In this document: positions 20,701 to 33,400 of the stretch, piece after piece | Layout: every line of letters starts with the position of its first letter | How positions within the stretch are numbered: position 1 is the first letter of the stretch | Assembly: GCA_019095985.1 (NCBI GenBank) | Contig: CM032666.1 | Span: 6,781,282 to 6,845,281 of the forward strand | DNA: 64,000 nucleotides | Direction: 5' to 3' | Source: Streblospio benedicti | Taxonomy: Eukaryota > Annelida > Polychaeta > Spionida > Spionidae | Made by a program: the position numbers and the translations under genes | Notes under the pieces: model-generated | Told to the model about the DNA's origin: nothing | What the model saw: only the letters and a program-made list of their open reading frames with translations | The model's database searches: none

Positions 20701-23581
20701 TTTAGAGGTGTTTACATCTTCAAGTGTTTTTTATTTTCTAACTTCATACTGCTTTAAAAACTGAGTGCTGTAGCCCTTTTCTGAAAATATGTTGTGTTTT
20801 TTGTCTTTTTTGTATTGTTAAGATAATAAAAATGATGCTAAAATTGCATAAATTGAACACCTATTATAGCCTTTACATAATTATGATCATGTAGTGTATG
20901 GCTTTGATGACAATGACAATGACACTTTTATTTTTCAAACTAAAAGTTCATATAAAATACATATAAATATACACTATATACAATCAAAATGCAAGGTATA
21001 AGATCATTTAATAAATAAAACATTTAACCATTGCAATTCAAGTTCATTGGACTTTTATACATGAAGAAACTACTAAAAATACTACACTTGACTAAAATGT
21101 TATCACTGTTATGTAACCGTTCTTGAAAGCTATAAACAATTTTCTATATAGTTCATTAAAACTATCTACTCCATATTTTACATAATATTGTGATATACTA
21201 CATCTTCTGTCAATGTGCATGAGTGATCTAAAAATATTATTCTATGCAACTCTTAGCTTCATCAATGATACTTTCTTAAAATTACACCACAGTGGATTGC
21301 AATAGAGGGAAGTACAAAAGGATTTAAACAACCTAATCTTCACATCCTCAGTACATTTCCTAAATTTGCTTATAATCATGTTACCTCTACTGTATATAGA
21401 TCTAACTTCACGAGCAACATCACGATCATCATAACTATTACTTGATAAAAATACACCAAGATATTTTTGTTCTGGTACCCATTTTAAAATTTGACCTTCT
21501 AGTAACATATGTGGAATACTAATACATTTAGACAACTTTTTAGGTAAAATGGACATACAGACAGTTTTCTTCTTATTGAAGACCAACTCATTGTCTAATG
21601 CGTATTTTTCACATACAAGGTGCTAAAAGTACAGAGTCATCTGCATAAAAAATATGTTTACAACAGGTATTAGCTATATGACAGCCAAGATTAAATAAAC
21701 TGCTGGATTACATTATTATACAGTAATATCTATTCTAATAATAAATTTTAATACAAATTCATGATGCACAAGTAGATAAATCCATGCACACGCAGAAACA
21801 AGGTAGATAGCTTTCATAAAAATGATATCATTACTGATAAAGGAAAGATACCAACTTGATTGGATTTTAACAATAAATTGATTAAAGTATCCTGATAAAA
21901 TTGTAAACTGTACATCAGATTATTTGTGATTGACATTGTGCATACTAACTATTTACCATTGATACTTACTGCAAATGATTAAACCATCCAAAGGCTCAAC
22001 CCTATGCAAAGGCCCACTCCCAAATCTGAACCATATAAAAATCTAAACAAGTAGTTGTGGTTCGGATTCCTGGCAGAGGCTATGTGGGACTTGGAGAAAG
22101 AATCCTCTAATGTCAACTATTTCCAGCTGTTCACACTTAAAACACTACTTTTAATCCACCTGAATTTATCTCACCAGATTACCTGAAGTTTCAAATAATA
22201 TCTTGATACATATATAGAAACGGTTACTTCTTGTATTTAGGGGCGCCTACTTCTGAGCCAAAACACTGGTCCAACCACTACATGCACTTGGGGAAATGAT
22301 ATGTTAAGGGGCAGTCATTTGGTGTGGGGGGCGCTCAATTTTCTTTGGTCACAGAAGGAAGGGCGCTCAATCTTAATTCAAAGTGAGAGGGAGGGTACTC
22401 AATTCTCAAACTGAAAAGGTAATATTTTACGCACTTTTGCCATGAATTGATGCATTCCTGCAATATGCATGCTTATTATGTATTTTAATGTCAACAAGTC
22501 AAATAGATTGCAAAATATATATTCATTGACCATTAACAGTGAACGATCATTGCAATACACTTTAAACAGTTTTCAGGGAATCCAACATCAAACTTTATAA
22601 TACGGAAGTACGTCCTTGTTCATATTTATCCGTGTGTGGGTGGGTGGTGGGAGGGGGGGTGGATTGATTGTTTGATTGATTGATTGACTGATTTCAGTGA
22701 CTGAAGTGAACACACTGGAGGAATACAAGCCGCGGTATGAGCTGTCAGTGAGTAACCGTGCCGGTCAACGGATGGTCACCAGACAGCACAACAATCACAG
22801 GTACACCTCGCCTACAAACAGCACAACACACACCCCAACACACACAGGTATGCTAGCCTAGCACACAGCACAACACACACAGACACACACAGGTATGCTA
22901 GCCTAGCACACAGCACAACACACACAGACACACACAGGTATGCTAGCCTAGCACACAGCACAACACACACAGACACACTAGCCTAGCACACAGCACAACA
23001 CACACCTCATAGGCAGATCACGGGGAGGGGGCGCGGCGCTCATTCTTCCACCAAAATATCTTATTTTCATGACCTAAAGTACCACAGGTACCTGAGGTGT
23101 GCCCCCCCCCCCCGACCACCACTCCCCAAAATGTAAACATACCATGTCTTCCAATATAATCCAGCCTTTATTGTGACAGGGTCCTATCTCCCTAACCCAT
23201 TCAATACCGACACAGCTAACTGTAACTCTCTCCGGTTGCAGTAAGAACCTGGTGTGCACGCTGTCGGGGCTCGACAAGGAGCAGCGTCGCGTTCACCGGC
23301 GCACCGACGCCGAGATGGAGGCCGTGGCGCGGGAAACTCGCGGGCTGCGCAAACAGCGCCACCAGCACAAGCAGGCTGCCACTGGCGCCGACAGAAACAC
23401 CGGCGCTTCGAGAAAAACTTGTGCTACTCCTCACAGTGCAGAGTTGAGAGCACTATCGACAAAATTGTCAGCTTTGGCAAGTGACAGTTCGCTGGTGAAA
23501 AGCAGCAGTGAAATGAGGGACGCCGCGAAATCAAAAGCGCAGGTGAACAGAAGACAGTACGGATACGTCAGTGGAAAATAA
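17748..23581 (+). CDS. Uncharacterised 159-aa basic protein (three exons) hosting a nested gene
   Basis: Exons 17748-17784, 22698-22800 and 23242-23581 join in phase (1, then 2) to an uninterrupted 159-residue frame ending TAA at 23579-23581. Exon 1 encodes the ATG and 12 residues (MMAASTSGHMDP) with a strong donor A|GTAAGT. Exon 2 encodes TEVNTLEEYKPRYELSVSN and a basic continuation; exon 3 begins KNLVCTLSGLDKEQRRVHRR. Residues about 56-85 are a charged, probably helical stretch. The C-terminus is Ser/Ala/Lys-rich and ends YGYVSGK. No known domain recognised. Assigning exon 1 rests on phase and splice signals across a 4.9-kb intron, so it is less sure than exons 2-3. The acceptor of exon 2 lacks a good pyrimidine tract and directly follows a (TTGA)n run. 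AATAAA at 24016-24021 is a possible polyadenylation signal. Confidence 0.7.
19040..20152 (-). CDS. Nested intronless gene for a Ser-rich SxIP/coiled-coil protein, split by one TGA
   Basis: A single minus-strand frame of 370 codons runs from ATG 20152 (context AAAATGG) to TGA at 19042-19040, interrupted only by TGA at codon 128 (19771-19769). The upstream part (127 aa) is Ser-rich and has two S-R-I-P motifs with basic neighbours (SRIPRRIKK at 95-103, SRIPVR at 122-127); S/T-x-I-P is the known EB1-binding motif of microtubule plus-end proteins. The downstream part has several SP sites and a likely coiled coil around codons 279-315 (RLEEKFDRACEEITRLNRR), then an acidic tail ending DSDYDGDDSDSSC. 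It lies inside intron 1 of the 17748-23581 gene on the opposite strand. It may be a true single-exon gene, a retrocopy, or two products; the TGA may be an assembly error. Role at microtubules is inference from the motif only. Confidence 0.65.
20906..21700 (-). mobile_element. LINE remnant (CR1/L2/jockey-like reverse transcriptase tail)
   Basis: On the minus strand HIFYADDSVLLAPC at about 21655-21610 is the RT catalytic YADD box. It is followed, in another frame, by ELVFNKKKTVCM, KYLGVFLSSN, a D-D-R-D-V-A-R-E-V-R block and VKIRLFKSFC...LWCNF (to 21242), the usual order at the end of this RT type. Beyond the stop a further NNIFRSLMHIDRRCS continues the family pattern. The 3' end is a short (TGTCAT)n tail at 20906-20925. 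5'-truncated with at least one frameshift. Confidence 0.85.
22664..22690 (+). repeat. (TTGA)n run at a 3' splice site
   Basis: GATTGATTGTTTGATTGATTG and neighbours occupy the place of the polypyrimidine tract just before the exon at 22698. The same tetranucleotide ends the LINE tails at 11881 and 30655, so it may be a LINE tail relic. Confidence 0.6.
22801..23010 (+). repeat. Minisatellite grown at an exon-intron junction
   Basis: Unit of about 57 bp (AGGTATGCTAGCCTAGCACA, then CAGCACAACACACACAGACA). There are three full units and a shortened one from 22845 to 23005. The unit echoes the exon end (ACAGCACAACAATCACAG followed by GTACAC). Each full unit contains AG|GTATGC, a good 5' splice site, directly behind the real donor at 22801. 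Confidence 0.85.
22998..23075 (+). repeat. Dispersed G-rich repeat (CATAGGCAGATC family)
   Basis: Begins CATAGGCAGATCACGGGGAG, continues through GGGGGCGCGGCG, then CCACCAAAATATCTTATTTT. Related copies are inside 30884-31340 and, in reverse orientation, at 37965-38128. Confidence 0.65.
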
Positions 23582-26500
23582 GAGCGCAATGAACTGATAT
23601 GTACCCTCATTGAAAACATAGCAATCATCAAATATTTGTTCTCTGCATGTATTATGTGTTAATGTTATGCTGTATGTTAAGCTAGGTTCAGGCAGTCTCG
23701 AGTATGGACTCTGAATCAGCCATGGTATTGTGACCATTGTAAATTAGTATGTCTCATACCCGATGCCTCGATGCCTTCAGGCAATTAAATGTGATTTTTC
23801 TCAAGTTTGCTTGTGGATTCAATTTATTCTTCTCTCTGTGTGTGTTTGCTATGGCAAGCAAGCTCCTATTAGTTATGTCAAATGTCAGTTTAATGTTCCA
23901 AATGGGCAATATACTTAAAATCCCCACCTTATAAGCATGTATCTCATGCACATTCGCATGGGCTTCCGAAAACTGTAATTAGAATTCTACTAGCTATAAA
24001 ACTCAGCACGCTTTTAATAAAAACAAATGCCAGCTATGTGTTGTGCAGGAACTTCATAATATTGGTAGGGAAAGGAGTGTCACTTCCGGTGAACTGTGGG
24101 ACGTCTTGTAGAGGTAGTTTTGTCCTGACAGGAAACTTGTAAATGGTTGATGGTGACTTTCGTGATCTAAATATGCCTATTATAAATTTTATTATAAAAC
24201 TTACTAAACATATATGTACATGTATTCTAAATTTTATTCTTAAACATTTTCAACAATGTCATTTTAAAATAAACTTTTAATTTGAAAATGAAAATCATGG
24301 AAAACATGTTTTTCTATTTATAAAATACATAAAACATTTAGGAAATAGACATATTTACATGAAAAAACCCACCCACAATAATGTAATATGTGATGTGATG
24401 GATGAAATCACTTAGTTAACCTGATGTAGAAAATACTTAACTTCATAAACTAATAATCGAGCTCACAGCCATAATCAGGACTTGCAAACCAGATTTTTTA
24501 ATTCAAATTATTGCATCCTATATGCATTTTGTATTTATTACTCTAAAATTGTTCAGGCAGATTCATTCAAAGTAACATTATCATGAGGTAAATCCTTTTG
24601 TATCTTATTCTAAGTTTTCAAATGATAAAAATTTTATTTACATTGTATTTTGCTGTGAATTTTGGAATTCTGAGATGATCATCATAAAATCATTTCTTGC
24701 ATAGGATTTCACACGTGTCTATATCTTTATGGTAAAATTAGATCTGTTAAATGCAAGTAGATTTTATTTTACAGTTTTATTGACTAGTAAATAATTAGTA
24801 AGAACATATTCATGGAAAGTTTTATTAAAATAAAACGGCCCTTAAAATACACAAAGGGAACAAACAACAGCATGTACATTTCATGCATGTCACTTACAAT
24901 GATAAGAAGAGTGGAACACATTTAAAAGTTCACTTTTATTACATTATTTCAACAAGTGTGCATAACAAATGACTTTCTGAGCAAATACAATACACGATTT
25001 TTAACAGAATATGATGATTTTAAAGATTTGCAAAATAACCTAGACTCGTGTCTAAATCTTTATTTCAATAATTTTGAGTAAATCTGAATGTAAACTAATA
25101 ATACAATGATCATGAAAAGTATTTATTATTTAAACTTGTTTTATTTTTCTATGGTGTGTAGATTATTACACTTTTTGGTTTGCACCAAGTATAAAGTTAA
25201 AATTACTCAAAAATGACTATCCGCACTTTTGTTTACAGGCTAGTACCACTACAAAAATCTACCCTCACATGGCTACAATATACAAAATGACTTTATGTCT
25301 GGAACAGTTTTAAAATCGTGTCCATGTTCTAGAGTCCACGTGTCACACGATTCATCCTGCTGTGACACTACCCCATTAGAGGAGTACTAGATTGACACTC
25401 CACCTTTATAGGAGTACTAGAGTGACACTCTACATTTATAGGAGTACTAGAGTGACACTCCACCTTTATAGGAGTACTAGATAAGTAACCCTCTAGCAGG
25501 CCTCTCGGCTTATGGCCAATGTACATGAGACATCATAACGAGACAGGCTTATATAAACAACACACATACACTGAGTTTTCCCTTCTGAGTTCCACTCAAA
25601 TATATCAGATCATTCTGTTAGAATCTTTTTTTGTAATATTTCTTTCATCACACAATGATTTTGACACTAAAAGTTTTTAGTAACAATCTTTTGTAAAAAC
25701 AATGAAGTTTTGCAGAAGAAATACATACACAAACTTTACGTTGTTCCAATATCTTATTATGAGGGTTCTAGAGACTTGCACAATAGGTATCACAACAAAT
25801 ACAACTGTTGACAGGATATGTGATGTCAAAATCTCACAGCCACAAATGAACAATCGTCTATATGCATATTTACAAAAAGTGTATGTACATAAAAAGTATA
25901 CCAACAAAAGTTTGTCTTGAAATATACTTCCTTCGTGAGCATACATTGTATACAGTGTAACTACATCAAATATATATAGATATGAATATATGAAAATGTA
26001 ATAGAAATGTTAAAATATAGATCTTTGTAATATGCAAACTACTTTCTATGCCCTGTACAAAACATAATGTATAAATGGTAATTTCATTTGGTAAAAGTTA
26101 ATACATTTTGTGTTGTTGGCATCACACCAGAAAAAGGAAATTTCAATGAGTATGATATTTTTACATGTGTATAAAAATACATATATATGACTATTAATAA
26201 CCAACAAATTTACAACCTAATAAACCTTATATAAATATAGACTATGGATAGATTAAAAAACAAAGTAAAATATTATAAAAAGATTTAAAAATAGTGTTTT
26301 AAAATAGTTCTATTTTCACAACCAATAATTGGAAGAATTTAAAAGAATATGTTATAAATATATTGTTTCATGTATGGTAAGAATCAAGCAAAATAACCTC
26401 TTTAATTCTTCTTTTGGCCTAGAACATGAGTTGGGAAAAACTTTCCCAAGTTTAAGCAGTATCTTCAAGCTCGTGGCGTGAACCCTGTAGAGGATGATAA

Positions 26501-27413
26501 AAAATTCACATTGTAAGACACAAATGTTTACAACTACTTAACACTATGTCTAAAATTATAATACATGCAGATGTCTCTATAGTCATCTACTAATAGCATT
26601 CATTGAATCAAGTAACCAACCAGGAGACGTTTTGTAAAGATTCAGTAAAACCACAAAGTGGTTACATGCAAGAAACAGGTTAGGATGGCAGGACTCTACT
26701 GCTATGTTAAATCTAGTACTGTAGATAACTGATTAATCGCCTGCGTTTAATTAAACACCATCTGGATCACTCACCACCTACTTGTTCATTATGCAAACAA
26801 CTGATAGTTCTTGCAAGAATGACTCTTGCGAACACTATGTAACCAAACGGGAACAATAAATGTTTTCTTTTGATATAACAATCTTTTGGGCAAATAATTA
26901 GCTATTTATGGTACATAATCCCACCAATATGTGTGTATTTTTTCTACTGCGTAGCTGCCGGAGATTTTGAGCATACGATATGCATCAATTACCCACAAAT
27001 AACAATACAGACTGATTATATTCTCTATACAAATATACGTTGCTTCAGAACAGTGATGTGTTAATACTAATTACAAGTGACACCAGAGAAAACCTTAATC
27101 TAAAGTACAATCTCATAACATTAGCGGTAAAAAAGTTAGCAAAACAAATTACAACATTCCCATATAATTCTTAACGCTATGAAAGTTCTGGAAAATCGCC
27201 ACAACCCATTAAAGTCCCACGCTGCTTCTAGCTCTCTATGTTTATCCTTAAATGGCAATTTTCAATCATTGCCTATTTTGTATCATCAACTGAAATTGAT
27301 GAGCGAAAATAAAATATTTGCCAATGATACTTCCGACTGAGCTACAAATTATTCCAGCGCCACCATTGATACAGTTTACAGCAGACTTGTGAACCAATGA
27401 GAAGCCTCGACAC
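23582..27413. other. Convergent intergenic region and probable 3' UTR of the transporter
   Basis: AT-rich. It lies between the stop of the 159-aa gene (23581) and the stop of the minus-strand transporter (27414). Several minus-strand polyadenylation-like signals (TTTATT on the plus strand) occur, and the real 3' end of the transporter cannot be fixed from sequence alone. The only distinct structure is the tandem repeat at 25378-25475. Confidence 0.5.
25378..25475. repeat. 31-bp tandem repeat, about three copies
   Basis: Unit GGAGTACTAGAGTGACACTC followed by CACCTTTATA, nearly identical in successive copies. Confidence 0.9.
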
Positions 27414-30400
27414 TCAGACCCAATCAGCGCCTGTTTTAGGTGGCGGGTGCGTGGCGTCCGGGTTGGAGGTCGTCGTGGTCAAGTTGGGAGCTTCTCCGTC
27501 CACTGATCGGGTGAAGCAGCAGAAAGAAGCATGCAGTTAGAAAGTCAGTAGAGGAGAAATACTGTATACAACCATTTAAGAGCCCACACTCATGGAAAGT
27601 CCCATGCCCACTATAGTTGGACAATATTCAAGTTGATACTTGAAACTCCAATGTGAACCCACGTTCAGGTAAAAAAAACATCCCCTAAATTCACAAATTT
27701 TCAACATACATGTTAAACCCCGTGGGCGTTGGATGGTTGTAAACTGTATGTCATGCATGTTAACTATTGACACCATTGAAATGTTAGATGAAATACAGAG
27801 TTTGATATGTTTTCACATTTAGATTAATAGATCTATCTAGTGTTTGGCAGATGTACATGTAGACTTTGTTTATATTTTTCTAGATAATGTTTTAGATAAT
27901 TTTCCAGATCAATAAACATTCATATTGGAATTAGAATAATATTAGGACGGTTGTGTACATTATCAAATATTAATAGAAGAAAATAATAAAAAAATATTCA
28001 AATAATAATATTCCTGATACAATATTTCTTTTTTTCGATTTAAACCATTGCTTGATACTTAGGGAGGGTTAATTAATTAATTAAGTGTGAGTGGAGGGTC
28101 GATAAATTTTGAAAACATACCCAAAAACATAGCCATGATTTTTCCCTCTCGACATCTTTTTATTCTATAAAATATTTGTATCCCCCGCACCCTTAAAGAA
28201 GAGGATAAAATATTAGCCCCCCACCTGCAGCCAATTTTCGTGATTTAATCTGATTCAATTTTTCATTTTTCACAATTTTTATGATTTATTCTACAGTGAT
28301 TTGGACATTTTTTACAGACCTTTGTCACTATAATGAGAGATTATAAAAAAGTTCTTGTTGATGTGACAAACAGCAAGAAAATTCTTACATTATTTTTTAA
28401 TATATATCATCAACTGTGAACTGACTGTCATTGTAATACATATATATCACATCTGGTTACTTGATACATAGATTTTGTATAAGTATACGTATACTTGTGT
28501 TTATAGGCATGTTTAAAGCTATTTACTTAATCTCTCTTAAAATAATACCTCTGAAGTGATACCATATTTCAAAGCCCCCCATTCACTGGATGATCTGAAA
28601 AAAATCACACCCTTTGAAATTTACCACACCCTCCTCTCTCACACTTCATCAATGAACCCTTCCTTATGACTGTCCTAGAAAACCAATACTATAAAAACCC
28701 ACGTCCCATGTACAAAATATCTAAAGCCTTATAAAATAAAATGGTGTTCGACACATTAATGAACCCAAAGCTAGAAGAAAAACATCAATTTGAAGAGTTA
28801 CTTACTAAAAGCGTAGGGAAAGATTTATACTTTGTCTTCAAGCATCTGGCAAAGAGAAAAGCAAGAGAGTGAGGTCATAAGGTGCAAAACGGATACTCAG
28901 AACGCAAGATCTGTTAATATGATGCAGAACATTAAGCAACTAATAGCTTTTGGGAATGATTACTATGAAATAAATATATTCAAAGCCAAATACGTTGTGC
29001 CAGCATGATAGCAAATTGCAGAAATCACTTTTATCAACTTGTAACCAACTTTTCAGGATGGAAAAAACACTCATGTATTAGCAATATTCAAGCATCGTAT
29101 GTATTATACTGAACAATACTAATATCAATACAATTTTTCTACAATTTGACATTACTTCAGATGCCTCCCTGCTATCTAAGATTGTGTGTATAGCCACAAA
29201 AAGTGAATGCTTTAAACAACATTTACGGTTGAACTGACATGATAAGCGACAAAGAACAAAGGTTACCTTTCAAGTTGGACAATGAGTTATTCTTGGCCTC
29301 CACTTCCCCCATCTCAATGGCGTCCCCCATCTCAGCCATTTGCTGCAACCATCAGGTAAACAGTCTATTGTCTGTCTCTTTACATGAATAAGTATAACAG
29401 TGTCTAAGAGCATGTGGCAATATCATCAGTTCACCAAGAAATGTAAGAGACAAAACGATCCTTGACCCAATTAGATCATGATGAAAGGTACAGTGATGCA
29501 TATAGGATTTAGCAAAACTGAGTACAAGTACTCCCTTGTCAAACATAGGGAGTACACCATAGGTAAATTGTAAGTACTCAAGAAACTAGCTCTAACTTTG
29601 ACCCCACAGAAAATGATAGCATTATAATATGGTACGAGAGATTTCTTTCGGTAGGGCGTTGTCATATTCGTTTATATTTGAAGAAAATATTGCTTTCCAC
29701 CAATGAACGGTCGTTATAGCATCGGGTAAAACACCATCTTTTATTCAATGGAGTGGCGCTAAAAAATTGCAATTGTGAGATTTCTCAATTTGGCAGCGCC
29801 CATAGAATAACATATAACATTGAATTTTATCTTTTTTCAAGTACTTTTCCTGAGTTTTTTTCAAGACCCGGTACGTACTGATGATAAAAAATGCAATCTA
29901 GATGGTGGAAAAAGCATAAGTAAGTAAACAAGGGTAAATGAAAAAGGAGTACCCATGGTGCAAAAATGAGTGACATCTGCAAAAACGCAGCCTAGATGCA
30001 TCACTGAAGATACGTCCATACCCTATGCATAAGAAAGACACCTCCTATCTATAGCACAGTGGTAGAGCACTGACCTCTGCGTGTAACCGGTCCTGCTCGT
30101 CCAGCTCGGCTTTGCTGAGATGGTAGACGATGCCGGCACCGAACGCGTCGCCCACAATGTTGACAGACGTACGGATACGATCTCTGCAAACACACAATAG
30201 CATGATGGAAATGTGCAATAGGAAAAAGAAAAGCTTGCAGTTTAGCAACTTTTTGTTGATTCTACATCTTTTCAAACCCAACTTTGCCCCCATTCGCTCA
30301 CACAATGGCTGTTATACCCAAAGGCATCTGCATTGTTGAATTTGGTAGAGGTTTAATACAAATGAGAAATATAATTTAATCATATCAAAGTCAATGCATG

Positions 30401-33400
30401 TGCCTATGGTTATACCGCTACTAGTTGACCGTTGACCATCACCTCAACATGACACTTTGAATTTGTGCTGAGTAAGACATGACATCTACTCTTATACATT
30501 GTGCATACATGTACCGTATACATCTCTTTTAATACTAATTCAAAACACATGCTAAGGCTAGGAGAGGACGATTGCGACATAGACCGGACAGCCAGGAATA
30601 TAGAATAGTTAGGGCCTGCTCAAATAAACTTAGGATTTGATTGATTGATTGGTAACTTAACTAAATAATCAAGATATTGAGTTTCTACTGTAGCTACAAT
30701 AACAATTGCTAACACACTGCAGACTTACAGTAGCCAGTCGACGGCCACGATGAGTGAGATGTCTGAGGTGGGCAGCCCGACGGCGGAGAAGACGAGCAGC
30801 ATGGTGACAAGGCCGGCCGAGGGCACGGACGCCGCACCCACCGACGCCATGGTCGCCGTCAGGCTGAAAAAACCAGATCAATCCATAGGCAGATGTGCCA
30901 AAATACCTGATTTTCATATGGCATGTTTGTTATCGATTGCGTGTATGGAAACCCATGAGACCCCCCCCCCCCCCCCATGATAGCCGTCAGGCTGAAACAA
31001 CCAATGCGGGTCAATCCATAGGCAGATCTGTGTCTTTTGCCACCAAAATATCTGATTTTTATAGGGTTTTTAGCATGTTTGTTATCAATTGTGTGTACGA
31101 AAACCCATGAGATCCTCCCCAAGGTCGCCGTCAGGCTGAAAAAACCAAGGCGGGTTTAATACACTCTGGCCAATCCTAAGTACATAGGCAGATCCAAAGG
31201 GGGCGCAGAGGGAGGAAGGTTTTTGGCTGAAACAACCAAAACGGGGTTTAATACACCCGGACTAATTCTAAGTCCATAGGCAGATCTGACTCTCTTCCCA
31301 CCAAAATATCTGATTTTTATAGGATTTTTGGCATGTTGTCTGCTTATGAGTCTAAGTCTAGGTGTAGGTAATAATTTCAACCTCACCAGATGTATGATGT
31401 GAATTATACCTGCTGACGTTCTACTGAGGGATGGTGCACATAATGAATCAGTTTGCAGTAATGTTTACAGGTAGAGCTGTGATGGTGTTTAATTCTAGGC
31501 TGAAGGATCCCTGAGTGATGATCTCACCTGACAATGATCACCTGACCAAGTGTTAGCGTACGATCCCAAACACACGTACACACACACGTACACACACACG
31601 TACACACACATACACACGCGCACACGTACACACACACACACCCTCCTGACCGCTATAATCACATGCACACATTCTGACCTGACCACTACGATCACCTTAT
31701 CACAATCACTATCATCGCACATGCGCGCGGGGTGCACACTCACCTGACCGTGATGATCTGGCCGGCGTCGAGGTGGATCCCGTTCATCTGGGCGATGAAG
31801 ATGGCGGCGACGGCCTCGTAGAGCGCGGTGCCGTCCATGTTGATGGTGGCGCCGACCGGCAGCACGAAACGCGTGACGCGCTTGTCGATGCCGTTGTTCT
31901 CTTCCAGGCAGCGGAACGTGATGGGCAGCGTGGCGGCGCTGCAGGATGGACAGAAAGGAGGAGGATAGACAGGAGGATAACATTCAACCCGAACAGAAGG
32001 ATGAAGTGTGCCACGTGATGATAGACAGAAAGAATTGAAGTGTGCTGTGGCAGTGGACAGCAGGATAACAAACAGGTGATGGGCAGCGGCGCTGGAGGAT
32101 AGACAGAAGGAGGATATACAGAATAGAAGGATAACAAGCACCATATGGCCAAAATGAACAGATTAAGAAGGATGAAATGTGCCACGCGATGATAGCAGAG
32201 ATGCCAACTTGTATGAACTCTAATCTGTACTTGCATTGCCCCAAATAGTATTTTCATGAATGGTGATGGTATCTTTTTAGGCGATATCGCATTAAACCAA
32301 CGCATCAATTCGTTTGAACATTTAACTAATTTTTAAACACATGGTTTACAGTACTTTGTCGTGTTGATAAATTCAGTATGATTTTGATTTTCACTTGGAC
32401 GGTTAAATAGGAAGAGTGATTTGCATTTTGTACATCAACAAACAGAATAAAAATGTCCAATGTCAAAATTTGGTTTGATCAATTTCAATACTATTAATTT
32501 GTTAGAATGATAGTATTCCACTTTGTTGCCTTCCAAATAGTACTAATACTACCATAATATCATTGGGTAGCGTCACTGTGATAGACAGAAAGAATAAAGT
32601 GTGCTGTGACAATGGACAGAAGGATAAAACATGATGTGTGGAAGCGTTAAGCGATAGATAAAATAATTAAAATGTGCTTTAATGATAGACAGAAGGATGA
32701 AGTGTGCTATGCAATGATGAACAGAAGAATAAAATGATAATATTTATTCTTATGTCAATCATCATGCAAAACATCTTTCTGTCTATCATCAAATAACACA
32801 TGTCAATCTTCTATCATTATGTAATCACTTTCATCATGTAATAACTTTAACATTTTTACTTTCGTTTGGTTTTCCTAGTTCTGAAGGGCCATAATCACGC
32901 TGAGATGACACTACGGTAAATGTCTTCTAACTAGCTTTGAAAAGCCTACCGACCTGGAGGCTGTGGCGAGGCCGGTCACCCAGGCCTGCAGCATCCCCTT
33001 GAAGTAGGTGGCCGGGTTCTTGCGCGTGATGACAAAGTACATGATGGAGAGAGTTCCGCAGGCATGGATCACCAGACCCAGGATCACGGTCACCTACAGG
33101 AGACACACACGAAGAGGTTTATCATCTAATGGAAAAGTCTGTAAATGGATGGGATTTATAGTCTACATTCACCTACCCTCAGTTGACTTTACATTTACAC
33201 ATCAGGTCATAGGCATCATCGTGACTCTATATTGCTTTTCTTAGCTCCCTTGGGAGCAACATACAACACATCGCTACCAATGCTCATCACTCACATTAGC
33301 CTTCACTCACCCGACCCGACCAAAGGCATGTATAGAGCTGCATTCTGTGTGATGTAAGATTTTGTATAGTTACCATGTAGAGTCCCAGCTGCTCCGCCGT

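Noticed and set aside
30859-31122. 87-codon minus-strand frame as a separate gene
   Set aside because: It is the read-through of the duplicated exon 11 acceptor array, ending at the true exon in the wrong frame.
31565-31642. CRISPR-like or regulatory tandem array
   Set aside because: Plain CA-type microsatellite in an animal intron.
31495-32308. Several long minus-strand frames near transporter exon 10
   Set aside because: They are exon 10 plus simple-sequence and repeat-rich intron DNA in other frames.
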